Positions 43,134 through 52,087 of a stretch of DNA of 64,000 bases are shown here, one piece after another. The translations under genes and the position numbers were made by a program. Within the stretch, counting starts at the first letter, position 1, and each line of letters begins with the position of its first letter. The notes below the pieces were generated by a model. The model did no database searches. It worked only from the letters and a program-made list of their open reading frames with translations, and had not been told where the DNA came from. The stretch covers positions 1-64,000 of the forward strand of contig CAJWLM010000009.1 in the NCBI GenBank assembly GCA_913043025.1, written 5' to 3'. Source of the stretch: an uncultured Rhodospirillaceae bacterium. GTDB lineage: Bacteria > Pseudomonadota > Alphaproteobacteria > UBA8366.

Positions 43134-43715
43134 TTACCGTTTCGAGAACTGGAAAGACCGCCTTGCCTTACGTTTCCCATATTTTTTCCGCTCCACAACC
43201 CGGGAGTCGCGAGTTAGAAAGCCGCCTTGTTTCAAGGCTGGGCGTAGTGTGGGTTCGAAATTCACGAGGGCCTTAGAAATCCCATGACGCACAGCGCCTG
43301 CTTGCCCCGAGAGACCACCGCCAGTCACTGTGCACGTCACGTCATACTGTTTATGCCGAGCAGCCGCCTGGAAAGGCTGATCAATAACCATTCTTAATAC
43401 TGGGCGAGCGAAATAACGCTCGATTTCACGACCGTTCACCTTTACCGTCCCACTACCAGGCTTTATCCATACCCGTGCTACAGCATTTTTCCGCTTACCT
43501 GTCGCATAAGCACGCCCTTGCTTGTCGAGCTGAGGTGCTACAGGCCCACTAGGGTCGACTAGTTCCTCATTTCTCATTGCATCACCAAGAGCAGAGAGAT
43601 CGCCAATTTTGGTACCAGCTTCTGTCCCTGTCTCGACCGGTATCGAACCAGTGTTGTCGTCTACAACAGGTGTATCCAAGGCTGATGTTTCCTGCTTTTC
43701 CAAATCATCGGCCAT
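43134..43715 (-). CDS. rpsI: Small ribosomal subunit protein uS9
   Basis: The conserved uS9 domain covers about residues 67-193: [34 protein letters not shown] in parts, [21 protein letters not shown] in parts, and the basic tail [14 protein letters not shown] that reaches the decoding centre. The N-terminal ~65 residues are an acidic Asp/Glu/Thr-rich extension, longer than usual even for this group. The start is supported by GGAG. It follows rplM by two bases, the universal pairing. Confidence 0.96.
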   Translation of the reverse strand: MADDLEKQETSALDTPVVDDNTGSIPVETGTEAGTKIGDLSALGDAMRNEELVDPSGPVAPQLDKQGRAYATGKRKNAVARVWIKPGSGTVKVNGREIERYFARPVLRMVIDQPFQAAARHKQYDVTCTVTGGGLSGQAGAVRHGISKALVNFEPTLRPALKQGGFLTRDSRVVERKKYGKRKARRSFQFSKR

Positions 43716-43717
43716 GC

Positions 43718-44182
43718 CTAAGAACTCCGTTTGTTTTTATTATTCATAGAAGCAATATTGAGCTCCTGCGGCTTTTGCGCGTCGTGGGGATGTTCTGCAC
43801 CAGCATAAACTTTAAGATTTGAAAGTTGTGTTCTACCCAAGGAACCGCTCGGGACCATCCGCTGTACCGCTTTTTGCACTACTTTTCCGGGATTTTTACC
43901 CGCAAAAATTTCTTCCGGTGTTTCTGACTTAATACCACCTGGATAACCTGTGTGACGAAAATACACCTTATCGCTCTTTTTCTTGCCAGTCAGGGCCACT
44001 TTTTCGGCATTAATGACAATTACGTTATCTCCGCAATCCACGTGTGGCGTATAACTCGGTTTGTGTTTTCCACGCAAAATATTTGCTATAATAGATGCCA
44101 TTCTGCCAAGAACTAATCCATCAGCATCGACCAGAAACCATTTTTTTTCAACCTCGGCAGGCTTCATCGAGTATGTTTTCAT
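43718..44182 (-). CDS. rplM: Large ribosomal subunit protein uL13
   Basis: The 154-residue protein has uL13 hallmarks: [20 protein letters not shown] in parts, [23 protein letters not shown] in parts, [10 protein letters not shown] and the closing [13 protein letters not shown]. It binds 23S rRNA early in assembly. It is first in the rplM-rpsI pair; the promoter lies in the A/T-rich region to its right. Confidence 0.97.
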   Translation of the reverse strand: MKTYSMKPAEVEKKWFLVDADGLVLGRMASIIANILRGKHKPSYTPHVDCGDNVIVINAEKVALTGKKKSDKVYFRHTGYPGGIKSETPEEIFAGKNPGKVVQKAVQRMVPSGSLGRTQLSNLKVYAGAEHPHDAQKPQELNIASMNNKNKRSS

Positions 44183-44828
44183 TATTTGAGCTCCGACGGG
44201 TTAAATCCAGAAATTTTAATCAGTACATATGACAAAAAAAGACCCGGTGTCAATAAACCTTATATCAACTTTATTCAATAAAATCATATGAATGTACGGC
44301 GGTATTCAGATACCTCTACTTAATTGTAATGTTTTTTTTAAAAAATGAGCGTGATTGTCAGATATGCGTTGTAGGAAAAAGTGAGTAACGTTCCATGACC
44401 GACAATCATAATACAAGTCATTAATCGCGAAATTTCTAAAGAATTACATGACTGACAATTTGGCGCAATTGAGTTTCACATTAAGATCATTTATGTACAG
44501 TGCTTTTCAAGCCACAAAAAATTGAGGATCGACAACTTACTTTTTTATTGTCGCGCAGCTTAATCGCGCCCTCAAGCATAGACTTGTCTGAACAATGGGA
44601 TAGCTTTTGGCGCTAATTGAGCCAAACATCGTATTGGACTAATTATTTGGGAAGTTACTATGAGGGTTTTAATTTGGATCGTAACTTAAATCAAATGCGC
44701 CAACTTGAAGACGAGCAAGCTATATTTGTACCATTCCATGATAATGCAGACGTGATACAAGTATTCTCTAGATTATCGCGGACAGTAAATGCAGCTACAC
44801 AAGGTTGGGCGAGACCGAAATATTTGAC
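44183..44828. other. A/T-rich divergent region between rplM and the CoA-binding gene
   Basis: No convincing gene. It must hold the rplM promoter on the left. The octamer CTGACAAT appears inverted at 44354-44361 (as ATTGTCAG) and direct at 44452-44459, with a one-base variant at 44399-44406 (CCGACAAT). A 13-base near-repeat (CATGACYGACAAT) surrounds the last two. These could be operator sites. A 71-codon frame at 44617-44832 with a TTG start looks like chance. Confidence 0.4.
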
Positions 44829-45281
44829 ATGATGACTTTGTTAACATCGGCTTATACCTCGGATGCGGTTATAAAAGAAATTCTTGAGACAACACGTGTA
44901 ATTGCGTTGATCGGAGCTAGCGACAAGCCAAATAGACCGAGCTATTCCGTGATGAAATATTTAAAAATAATGGGTTATCAGGTAATTCCGGTAAATCCAT
45001 TTAAAGCCGGCAAAGAAATTTTGGGAGAGCCCGTTTTTGGATCTCTTTCTGAAATTAACACGCCGATTGATATGGTCGATATCTTTCGCAAACCTAGTGA
45101 AACGGTACAAATAATCGATGCGGCGATTGCCGCAAATGCAAAAGCGATATGGATGCAGATTGGGGTCGTAAACCAAGAGGCAGCAAAACGCGCCACGGCT
45201 GCCGGTCTACAGGTCATAATGAACCGTTGTCCAAAAATTGAAATACCTCGCTTAAAAATTAGATCGGCGAACAAAGAGTGA
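44829..45281 (+). CDS. CoA-binding domain protein (YccU type)
   Basis: This is a single Rossmann-fold CoA-binding domain of about 150 residues: VIALIGASDKPNRPSYSVM, GYQVIPVNPF, PVFGSLSEI, DMVDIFRKP and IWMQIGVVNQEAAKRA in sequence. The C-terminus MNRCPKIE carries a conserved Cys. The fold matches the N-terminal domain of acyl-CoA ligases and YccU; the cellular role is not firmly known. ATG 44829 is chosen over a TTG at 44805 because family members begin near there. Confidence 0.82.
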   Translation: MMTLLTSAYTSDAVIKEILETTRVIALIGASDKPNRPSYSVMKYLKIMGYQVIPVNPFKAGKEILGEPVFGSLSEINTPIDMVDIFRKPSETVQIIDAAIAANAKAIWMQIGVVNQEAAKRATAAGLQVIMNRCPKIEIPRLKIRSANKE

Positions 45282-45288
45282 TTGTTGT

Positions 45289-46257
45289 ATGGCAGCTTTG
45301 GACATAAACATCGGACTTAATGCTGTGATTATGGCCGTTACCGAGGGTGCACCGAGGGTATTAACGGTTCATAAAGGTATATTATCCGAATATGCGCCCG
45401 CCGAGGATCGCCCTACCGCACTTCCGTTCGGTCCATTCGAACCAAATAGACACAGAACACTGGAGTTAGGCCTTCGCGAGTGGGTAGAAGAGCAAACCGG
45501 TCTGAGCCTGGGATACGTAGAACAACTTTATACTTTCGGTGATCGTAACCGTGATCCCCGCGAGCGAGCTGATGGATCGAGGGTAGTCTCGATTGGTTAC
45601 CTTGCATTGGTAAGAGAAAACTCACCCTTTAGAACAAAGGATGCTGAGTGGGTAAATTGTTACGACTTTTTGCCTTGGGAAGATTGGCGAAAAGGCCGAC
45701 CACCACTACTGGATCAATTTATTTTTCCCGCTCTCGACAGATGGATTGTGGCCGAACCAGAAGAGCAAATACAACGAGCTGAGCGCGCCTCTATAGCATT
45801 TGCGACAACTGACTCACGTTGGGATGTTGAAAGAGTTTTAGACCGGTATGAACTTCTGTATGAGGCCGGACTGGTAGTGGAAGCCAAACGTGATGCGGTG
45901 CTCAAAAAAAACGAAGTTAGTGTTGGGCGTTCTTTTGCTCTTGATCACCGGCGTATGCTTGCAACAGCGCTCGCACGTGTCCGGGGAAAAATAAAATATA
46001 GGCCATTAGTCTTCGAATTATTGGCGCCAACATTCACACTACTAAAGCTTCAAAACGTGGTTGAAGCTTTATCTGGAGTTGGACTACACAAGCAAAATTT
46101 TCGCCGCCTTGTGACAAATAATCGGTTAGTTGAACAAACCGGTAACATGGATACGGAGAGTAGAGGTCGACCTGCTGCCTTATTTCAATTTCGACGAGAT
46201 GCCGTTCGTGAACGTTCTCAACCAGGTGTCGGACTTCCAGTTAGGCAATCACCATAA
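45289..46257 (+). CDS. nrtR: NrtR-type NUDIX transcriptional regulator of NAD synthesis
   Basis: The 322-residue protein has an N-terminal NUDIX-fold domain (GLREWVEEQTGLSLGYVEQL in parts, near residues 65-84), which in NrtR binds ADP-ribose-type NAD metabolites. A winged-helix DNA-binding C-terminal half follows: LVFELLAPTFTLLKLQNVVEAL in parts, then NFRRLV. The NUDIX box lacks the full GX5EX7REUXEEXGU set, as in non-hydrolytic NrtR regulators. nadA-nadC follow directly and a palindrome overlaps their promoter, so repression of NAD synthesis when NAD is high is the likely role. Confidence 0.82.
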   Translation: MAALDINIGLNAVIMAVTEGAPRVLTVHKGILSEYAPAEDRPTALPFGPFEPNRHRTLELGLREWVEEQTGLSLGYVEQLYTFGDRNRDPRERADGSRVVSIGYLALVRENSPFRTKDAEWVNCYDFLPWEDWRKGRPPLLDQFIFPALDRWIVAEPEEQIQRAERASIAFATTDSRWDVERVLDRYELLYEAGLVVEAKRDAVLKKNEVSVGRSFALDHRRMLATALARVRGKIKYRPLVFELLAPTFTLLKLQNVVEALSGVGLHKQNFRRLVTNNRLVEQTGNMDTESRGRPAALFQFRRDAVRERSQPGVGLPVRQSP

Positions 46258-46311
46258 GCCAAAGCGCTTTTTATCAAAAACGCAAGCATACCCATAGCAT
46301 GATTTCGCCTA

Positions 46312-46340
46312 TTGCTAATTGGGGCCGAGCAATATATAAT
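46312..46340 (+). promoter_or_regulatory. Promoter of nadA-nadC
   Basis: TTGCTA (46312-46317) and TATAAT (46335-46340) are separated by 17 bases, a near-ideal sigma-70-type promoter. Transcription would start near 46347, within the adjoining palindrome. Confidence 0.65.
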
Positions 46341-46363
46341 ATATACTCAATTTGACTATATAT
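46339..46363. promoter_or_regulatory. Candidate NrtR operator
   Basis: An inverted repeat of two 10-base arms, ATATATACTC and GACTATATAT, is separated by AATTT; nine of ten positions pair. It covers the end of the -10 box and the expected transcription start of nadA, the ideal place for a repressor encoded by the gene just upstream. Confidence 0.6.
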
Positions 46364-46391
46364 ACAAGTTTTTTTGAGAAAAATACTAGGT

Positions 46392-47393
46392 ATGAGCGCA
46401 GTGTTAGACTATACGCCCGAAGTCGCCTCGGCGACAGCAGGAATATATGATCGAGTAAAGACGGTCATACCTGAAATCGAATGGCCATTTCACGCCCCAT
46501 ACATAGAGGCGATAAACGAACTCAAAAAACAGCGTAATGCCGTAATACTGGCACATAATTACCAAACTCCAGAGATATTTCACGGTGTAGGAGATATTGT
46601 TGGAGACTCTCTCGCTCTTGCGAGGGAAGCGGTCAATGTGGAGGCTGACGTTATTGTTTTGTGCGGTGTCCATTTTATGGCTGAAACGGCAAAGCTATTA
46701 AATCCAACCAAGACAGTATTATTGCCTGATATGCTCTCTGGCTGCTCGCTAGCGGATTCAATCACTGGTGCTGATGTACGCCTTTTAAAACAGAAATACC
46801 CCGACATCCCAATTGTTACCTACGTAAACACATCAGCTGAAGTGAAAGCAGAGTCTGATGTTTGTTGCACATCTGGAAATGCAGTGAAGGTGGTCGAAGG
46901 ATTGGGTGTAGACAAAGTTATTTGTATACCGGATGAATATCTTGCCAAATACATTGCGGGCCAAACAGACAAGGTAGAGATAATTGCATGGAAAGGGCAT
47001 TGCGAAGTTCACGAACGTTTTACCGCCGAAGAAATTAATGGATACCGTAAAAATTTCGAAGGTTTAGTCGTTATCGCACATCCAGAGTGTCCACCGGACG
47101 TGCTAGGCGCAGCAGACTTTGTGGGTTCCACTGCAGGTATGATTGATTACGTTGGCCAACAGAGACCACCCAAGGTGATGATGGTTACCGAATGTTCTAT
47201 GAGCGATAACGTAGCAGCAGAATATCCAGATGTAGAGTTCATACGGCCATGTAATTTATGCCCACACATGAAACGCATAACTCTTCCAGGAATTTTAGAA
47301 TCGCTTAAGACATTGTCGCCTGAGATAGAGGTTGATCCAGGTGTTGCCGCTGACGCTCGACGTTCTGTGGAACGTATGCTTGAGCTTAGTTGA
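46392..47393 (+). CDS. nadA: Quinolinate synthase A
   Basis: The 333-residue [4Fe-4S] enzyme condenses iminoaspartate with dihydroxyacetone phosphate to quinolinate. Family blocks are [70 protein letters not shown] and [15 protein letters not shown], with the cluster Cys residues in LCGVHF, AHPEC and CNLCPH. ATG 46392 is preferred over TTG 46374. nadC follows almost without gap, but nadB (L-aspartate oxidase) is not present. Confidence 0.95.
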   Translation: MSAVLDYTPEVASATAGIYDRVKTVIPEIEWPFHAPYIEAINELKKQRNAVILAHNYQTPEIFHGVGDIVGDSLALAREAVNVEADVIVLCGVHFMAETAKLLNPTKTVLLPDMLSGCSLADSITGADVRLLKQKYPDIPIVTYVNTSAEVKAESDVCCTSGNAVKVVEGLGVDKVICIPDEYLAKYIAGQTDKVEIIAWKGHCEVHERFTAEEINGYRKNFEGLVVIAHPECPPDVLGAADFVGSTAGMIDYVGQQRPPKVMMVTECSMSDNVAAEYPDVEFIRPCNLCPHMKRITLPGILESLKTLSPEIEVDPGVAADARRSVERMLELS

Positions 47394-47416
47394 AATCAGA
47401 GACTACGGGAATGCTG

Positions 47417-48283
47417 ATGGATAGCCGCCCTCCTCCACTTCCACCTCTAATATTTGAGCACTTAGTTCGGTGCGCATTAGAGGAAGATTTGGGACGTGCA
47501 GGCGATATTACAACAGATGCCATTATTGACATTGGGGCAGTTAGCGAAGCCGCTTTTATTGCCCGTGAGAAAGGAGTTATTGCGGGTCTCGGGGTTGTAA
47601 AATCGGTATTCCAACTACTTGACGATAAAGCTCAGTTTAACGAGCTTATGGAAGATGGGACAACCGTGGTGCCGGGTGACAAAATTGCTACGGTTGCTGG
47701 CCTTACTCGTACATTGCTAATGGGAGAGAGAACTGCTCTGAATTTTTTGTGCCGGCTATCAGGTATTGCAACGGCCACAGCCGAAATGGTGAGGGCGGTA
47801 AAAGACTATCGTGCAAGCATTGTATGCACACGAAAAACCACCCCTGGGCATCGCGTCATTGAGAAATATGCAATACGAGTCGGCGGTGGCGCAAATCATA
47901 GATTTGGTTTGGACGATGCCATGTTGATAAAAGATAACCACGTTTTATCTGCAGGCGGGGTGCTTAATGCCATTAAGAAAGCTAGGGCTAATGCCGGTCA
48001 TCTTGTGAAAATTGAAGTTGAAGTAGATACCCTTGAACAGCTCGATGCAGTTTTGCAACTTCACCCTCATAGCGCTGATGTAGTGATGTTGGATAATTTC
48101 ACACCAGCGAAGATTGTTGAGGCAGTTCGGAAAATTGACAAACGTATTTTAATAGAAATTTCGGGCGGCGTAACGAAAGACAACATTGCTGATTTTGCAG
48201 CTACTGGGGTGGATCTAATTTCTTCGGGCGCACTAACACACAGCGTCACCTCACTTGACATTGGCCTAGATTTTGGAAACTGA
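47417..48283 (+). CDS. nadC: Nicotinate-nucleotide pyrophosphorylase (quinolinate phosphoribosyltransferase)
   Basis: The enzyme converts quinolinate and PRPP to nicotinate mononucleotide. The blocks ALEEDLGRAGDITTDAII, MGERTALNFLCRLSGIAT, CTRKTTPGHRVIEKYA, VGGGANHRFGLDDAMLIKDNH in parts, IEVEVDTLEQ and SGGVTKDNIADFAATGVD are typical. The start is uncertain: ATG 47417 (MDSRPPPLPP) with GGGA upstream is preferred, but ATG 47411 or a TTG at 47390 that overlaps nadA is possible. It is cotranscribed with nadA. Confidence 0.94.
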   Translation: MDSRPPPLPPLIFEHLVRCALEEDLGRAGDITTDAIIDIGAVSEAAFIAREKGVIAGLGVVKSVFQLLDDKAQFNELMEDGTTVVPGDKIATVAGLTRTLLMGERTALNFLCRLSGIATATAEMVRAVKDYRASIVCTRKTTPGHRVIEKYAIRVGGGANHRFGLDDAMLIKDNHVLSAGGVLNAIKKARANAGHLVKIEVEVDTLEQLDAVLQLHPHSADVVMLDNFTPAKIVEAVRKIDKRILIEISGGVTKDNIADFAATGVDLISSGALTHSVTSLDIGLDFGN

Positions 48284-48463
48284 TCCTTTATTCCAGTTTG
48301 GTATGATTATCGAATACATCTGAGCGACGTGGATCCGAAGAATAGAACTTCTATAACGACCATTTTGTATGGTTTTTAAGCGGCCTGTCGTAATTAAAGA
48401 ATATAATATTGTGTTTTATCACTTTTTCATCGGGGATAACCAACCTTTTCGCGACATGCGGAC

Positions 48464-49333
48464 CTAATTAGCCATTAAAACCGGAATTTGCGAATTCCAA
48501 AGAATATAGTCAGTTGCACCTCCAAATATCATTTGCCGAATACGGCTCTGAGTGTACGCACCTTTGACGAGCAAATCTGCACCTATTTCTTCCGCCTCAT
48601 CCAGAAAGACTTTGCCAGGACTTTCCTTTGACCTGTCGACATGCTTTGTGTCCGTTTCTATCTCAATACCATTCCATTCCATTTGTCGCGCCAGTTCATC
48701 GGCACTCGGACCAGGAACACCAAAGTCCTCGATAGTAATGATCGTGACGCGTTTAGCCCGGTTGATAAAAGGCATGCTAAATGCGATTGTTCGTGCTGTT
48801 TCAGTAGAGCCATTCCAAGCAATTGCTATGTTTTTACCCAGCTGGTCTGGCACATTTGGCGGTGCGATCAGGATTGGCTTACCTCCCTCAAACAGCGCTG
48901 CCTCCAATATACTCATTGCAGCAATATTCGCTCCTTTCGTAGGCCGGGCCACAGCAGTGATATCAAACACACGGCTTCGGCTTCCAACTATTTCGGAATT
49001 CGGAGAATCTTCCTCTATCCAATTCGCTTGAACTGGACTTCGCGGCGAAACTGCGGGCCCGACTGGGATACCTTTACTCTCCATGAATTCTGTAAAAAAC
49101 TGGTGAACTTTTTGGCGCCTGTCGCGATCTCGTTGCTCTACACTCTCAACCAATTCTGGTGTAGTTACCACCAACCCTTCACCCGCAACCACCATCGCGC
49201 TCGCTGCAGTTGGTTGATAATAAAGACCTTCGATATAACTGCCAAATATCCTTGCTGTTAAAAGCGCGGTTTCAAGTATTGATTCAAGTCCTTCGCTTTC
49301 CTCAATCGGTACCAACACAGTTTTCATCGTCAT
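48464..49333 (-). CDS. Universal stress protein, tandem UspA domains
   Basis: The 289-residue protein consists of two UspA-like domains. The second carries an ATP-binding-like segment (IAIAWNGSTETARTIA, GADLLVKGAYTQSRIRQMIFGG in parts). The first, starting KTVLVPIEESEGLESIL, lacks the full glycine loop. Such proteins help survival in stress or stasis. It stands alone on the minus strand. The start may be ATG 49333 or the ATG two codons later. Confidence 0.88.
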   Translation of the reverse strand: MTMKTVLVPIEESEGLESILETALLTARIFGSYIEGLYYQPTAASAMVVAGEGLVVTTPELVESVEQRDRDRRQKVHQFFTEFMESKGIPVGPAVSPRSPVQANWIEEDSPNSEIVGSRSRVFDITAVARPTKGANIAAMSILEAALFEGGKPILIAPPNVPDQLGKNIAIAWNGSTETARTIAFSMPFINRAKRVTIITIEDFGVPGPSADELARQMEWNGIEIETDTKHVDRSKESPGKVFLDEAEEIGADLLVKGAYTQSRIRQMIFGGATDYILWNSQIPVLMAN

Positions 49334-49431
49334 CGCCCCTACCCCCCCATATTTACAACAAGCGACCGACTTATACTGTAAACTATTTCTCTTTTCTGGT
49401 CACTTAGAACTACAAACCACCGGGACTTTCC

Positions 49432-49749
49432 TTAAGCGCCTGTCTCAGTTTTGAGCCACTCTAAGAAATCGCTATTACCATACGGAATGGGCCATGCCAC
49501 CACGCATGGACAATCGTATGAATGTAAGGTAGTTATTCTTTTGGTGAGGAGGGCGACATTGCTTTCCGTAGTTTTCAATAACATTGCAACCTCTTCTTCA
49601 CGTCGCAAATCTCCTTTCCAAGAGAACATTGAAATCATTGGACCCAATATATTGGCGCAGGCGGCAAGGTTTTCCTTTATCACTGTAAATGCGATCTTCT
49701 CAGCCTCCTCCTGGCTGTATACCGTTACGTAAACCATACAAAAACTCAT
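49432..49749 (-). CDS. cutA: Divalent-cation tolerance protein CutA
   Basis: The 105-residue protein has the trimeric CutA1 fold: VYVTVYSQEEAEKIAFTVI in parts, LAACANILGPMISMFSWKGDL in parts, EEVAMLLKTT and SYDCPCVVAWPI. CutA1 is nearly universal and has been linked to copper tolerance and signalling, though its exact job is unclear. GGGAGGG six bases before ATG 49749 supports the start. Confidence 0.92.
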   Translation of the reverse strand: MSFCMVYVTVYSQEEAEKIAFTVIKENLAACANILGPMISMFSWKGDLRREEEVAMLLKTTESNVALLTKRITTLHSYDCPCVVAWPIPYGNSDFLEWLKTETGA

Positions 49750-49823
49750 CCACTACCCTCCCTAAAGATTTTTCTTTTCTCACTGCTGTCGACGATATGG
49801 TAATATCTTATAATTACTGGGGT

Positions 49824-50117
49824 ATGGTAACGAGAATCCTAATGAAGAATCCAAAAAAGTTGGCACCAGAAAAAATAATGACAGGCCCAAAGTCGCGTAG
49901 GCCGACACCAAGTCAATTAGAATGGTTAAAGTGTGGCTTAGGGGAACCCGGCGGAAAATTACCGCTGTTTGATGGACTTGGCCAAAAAGTGAGCGAACGG
50001 ACGATAAAAAGTTGTATAGATAAGGGTTGGGCCTCACCTTGGTTCGATAATCCAATAAAACCAGATTGGTTAGTCTGCAAATTAACCGATGAAGGTCGGC
50101 AACAGGTGACTAAATAG
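49824..50117 (+). CDS. Small conserved-type protein with a helical PTPSQLEWLKCGLGEPGGKL motif
   Basis: About 97 residues, soluble, ending LTDEGRQQVTK. The core (PTPSQLEWL, GGKLPLFDG, RTIKSCIDKGWASPWF, KPDWLVCKLTDEGR) resembles small hypothetical proteins of Rhodospirillales-like bacteria and has the look of a winged-helix module (helix, turn, helix, then a terminal wing). The function is unknown. The exact start is unclear: ATG 49824 or 49842. It is convergent with the HAD hydrolase gene. Confidence 0.6.
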   Translation: MVTRILMKNPKKLAPEKIMTGPKSRRPTPSQLEWLKCGLGEPGGKLPLFDGLGQKVSERTIKSCIDKGWASPWFDNPIKPDWLVCKLTDEGRQQVTK

Positions 50118-50136
50118 CTACTACTAATCGGATTTT

Positions 50137-50808
50137 TCAAAGTAATTTCAATGCACCTCTAAGATCAGGACCTTCATTTTTTGGAGCAAAAGTAGGGTCT
50201 AATAACTTGTCACAGTCTCTATTTGACCAGTAACAATCTATTCCAAAACTACCAGCACCGATAACATCACTCCCGCTTCCAGCAACGTGCAAAACATCAG
50301 CTTTCACAACCCTCAGTTTTTGTTCAGGCAAGTTATAAACTTCGGGATGCGGCTTGTAGGCGCCAGCCATTTCAGCGGATAATATATGCTGCATATTGTC
50401 ACCGAATGGTTTAGCCAAAGCATTCAACATATCGCTGTCTCCATTCGACAATATCGCAGTTTTATAGCCCCGCGCCCTTATTTCCGCGACGACCTGACAA
50501 GCCTCAGGCCACGGCGTTAAAGTATCCCAAGCCATTACTAGTTCGCAATGCTGAGAAGATGGTATTGATACCTTAAAGTGCGCAAGAGTATAATCGAGTG
50601 CTAATTCGGTGCACCGGCGAAATGGTGTTCTACCGCAGCCCAATGAATTACTAATTGCGGCACACTCCATCTGTTTTGCCCGCCACGTCTGGACAAATTC
50701 ATCTGCTTTGAGCTTATTTAGACCTAACATCCCTGACACCTTTGGCACCAAGCTTCCTTTTATGTCTACCAATGCCATGTATACGTCGAAAGTAACGAGC
50801 CTAACCAT
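50137..50808 (-). CDS. HAD-superfamily hydrolase, haloacid-dehalogenase-like
   Basis: The 223-residue protein has HAD motifs I-IV. The nucleophile Asp lies in VTFDVYMALVD, motif II is AILSNGD, the motif III Lys is in AGAYKPHPEVY, and the acidic/SGS loop is HVAGSGSDVIGA. The sequence is closest in style to type II L-2-haloacid dehalogenases, but the second motif I residue differs (VYM rather than AYG), so dehalogenase activity is not certain. The start is backed by GGAGG eight bases upstream. Confidence 0.82.
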   Translation of the reverse strand: MVRLVTFDVYMALVDIKGSLVPKVSGMLGLNKLKADEFVQTWRAKQMECAAISNSLGCGRTPFRRCTELALDYTLAHFKVSIPSSQHCELVMAWDTLTPWPEACQVVAEIRARGYKTAILSNGDSDMLNALAKPFGDNMQHILSAEMAGAYKPHPEVYNLPEQKLRVVKADVLHVAGSGSDVIGAGSFGIDCYWSNRDCDKLLDPTFAPKNEGPDLRGALKLL

Positions 50809-50995
50809 TCATCTTCCTCCCTGCTTCGAAATGATTAATTTATGCAAAAATAAATAATTGTGATGAGTCTTTTGGCTCTGATATTTTTGATGTCGTAGCA
50901 ATACATTACCTAATTTTGTACCCCTATCCAGGTTCCAACAATGGAGAGCTTCCCCCTACAATAGATATGATGCTCAATTTTCATGATTTTCTTAT

Positions 50996-51072
50996 TGGTC
51001 GGGGCGGTAGGACTTGAACCTACGACCTTTCGACCCCCAGTCGAATGCGCTACCAGACTGCGCCACGCCCCG
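50996..51072 (-). tRNA. tRNA-Pro (anticodon GGG)
   Basis: The minus strand reads CGGGGCG at the 5' end, pairing with CGCCCCG at the 3' end. The D-arm contains CAGTCTGGTAG, the anticodon stem-loop GACTGGGGGTC has GGG, the T arm contains GGTTCAAGTCC, and CCA is encoded. The position beside merR-ihfA is the normal one in this group. Confidence 0.96.
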
Positions 51073-51146
51073 AATCGCAGTGGATGTAATATCACTACGT
51101 AAGCACCATATCGCTAGCTTTTCTTCACAGCAATGGATATTGGAAT

Positions 51147-51596
51147 TTATTGTCGCAATTCGCTCTCTAGAGAGCACAATTCCTTTAGTATCTCGGACAG
51201 CTCACGGTGTACGTCAGCCTTGACAATAAGGGTATCACTAGTATCGGTCTTTGTTAATGCGCTAGCCTTTGCTATGAAGTGCTCATTGTTGTCGTTCTCA
51301 TTATCGGCAATCTTTTCGCCGACCAAAAAACGTACGCCTTTTTCTCTGAGAATTTTCTGTACACCTCTAATCGTGTATCCATCATCATACAACAACGTAC
51401 GAATAGCCCCAAGGAGCACTATGTCACTAGGACGGTAATAGCGACGCCCTCCAGCCCGTTTCATCGGTTTTACCTGCGAGAATTTCGTCTCCCAAAACCT
51501 CAGCACGTGTTGAGGTATGTCTAAAGAGGTCGATACCTCACTTATAGTCTTGAAGGCATCACCCGATTTAAAGTCGGCAGCTTGATCTGTCATCAC
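51147..51596 (-). CDS. MerR-family transcriptional regulator
   Basis: The 149-residue protein has a MerR winged helix ([21 protein letters not shown] in parts, [18 protein letters not shown] in parts, [16 protein letters not shown]) and a short coiled-coil C-terminus. It lacks Cys effector ligands, so no metal is sensed in the usual way. Its start overlaps the ihfA stop by one base. The ihfA-merR-tRNA-Pro order is a conserved alphaproteobacterial block. Confidence 0.88.
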   Translation of the reverse strand: MMTDQAADFKSGDAFKTISEVSTSLDIPQHVLRFWETKFSQVKPMKRAGGRRYYRPSDIVLLGAIRTLLYDDGYTIRGVQKILREKGVRFLVGEKIADNENDNNEHFIAKASALTKTDTSDTLIVKADVHRELSEILKELCSLESELRQ

Positions 51597-51967
51597 TAGC
51601 TGGAACTATCCGTGAGGCCACTTATAGGAACGCCTTTTTCCCTTGAGACACCATTATCCGACCGTTTTTCATACCCCTCGTTAATGCGCCCCTTAAGCAC
51701 ATGGCTAGGACGGAAGACGAGAACCCGTCTCGGTAGGATTGGAACCTCTTCCCCAGTCTTGGGGTTGCGGCCAATTCTCTGACCCTTCTGTCTAACAAAG
51801 AAACTACCAAATGACGATATTTTTACCATCTCTTCTCGGAGCAAAGCATCTGTGATTTCTTCTAAAACAGACTCTACGAGATCGGAAGACTCGTTCCTCG
51901 ACAACCCAACTCCCTGATAAACGGCCTCGCTTAATTGCGCTCGTGTGACAGTGTCATCTGACATCAT
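51596..51967 (-). CDS. ihfA: Integration host factor, α subunit
   Basis: The 123-residue protein has the HU/IHF fold: [20 protein letters not shown] in parts, [27 protein letters not shown] in parts, [13 protein letters not shown] and [13 protein letters not shown]. It bends DNA as the IhfA-IhfB heterodimer. The C-terminal ~25 residues are a nonconserved tail. The start at 51967 follows GGGGG; ATG 51964 is equally possible. Confidence 0.93.
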   Translation of the reverse strand: MMSDDTVTRAQLSEAVYQGVGLSRNESSDLVESVLEEITDALLREEMVKISSFGSFFVRQKGQRIGRNPKTGEEVPILPRRVLVFRPSHVLKGRINEGYEKRSDNGVSREKGVPISGLTDSSS

Positions 51968-52087
51968 ATTCCCCCATCGCAATCCTGTTTCAATCTATAC
52001 CGTAACCAGCAGCGTACTCTCAGTCAATTGCTTAGACTATGAAGAAAAAGTTCGCTCTCAAACTGTACCAAATAACGGATACCTATT

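Noticed and set aside
44617-44832. 71-codon frame with a TTG start before the CoA-binding gene
   Set aside because: It has no ribosome site, no recognisable motif and overlaps the next gene's start; probably chance.
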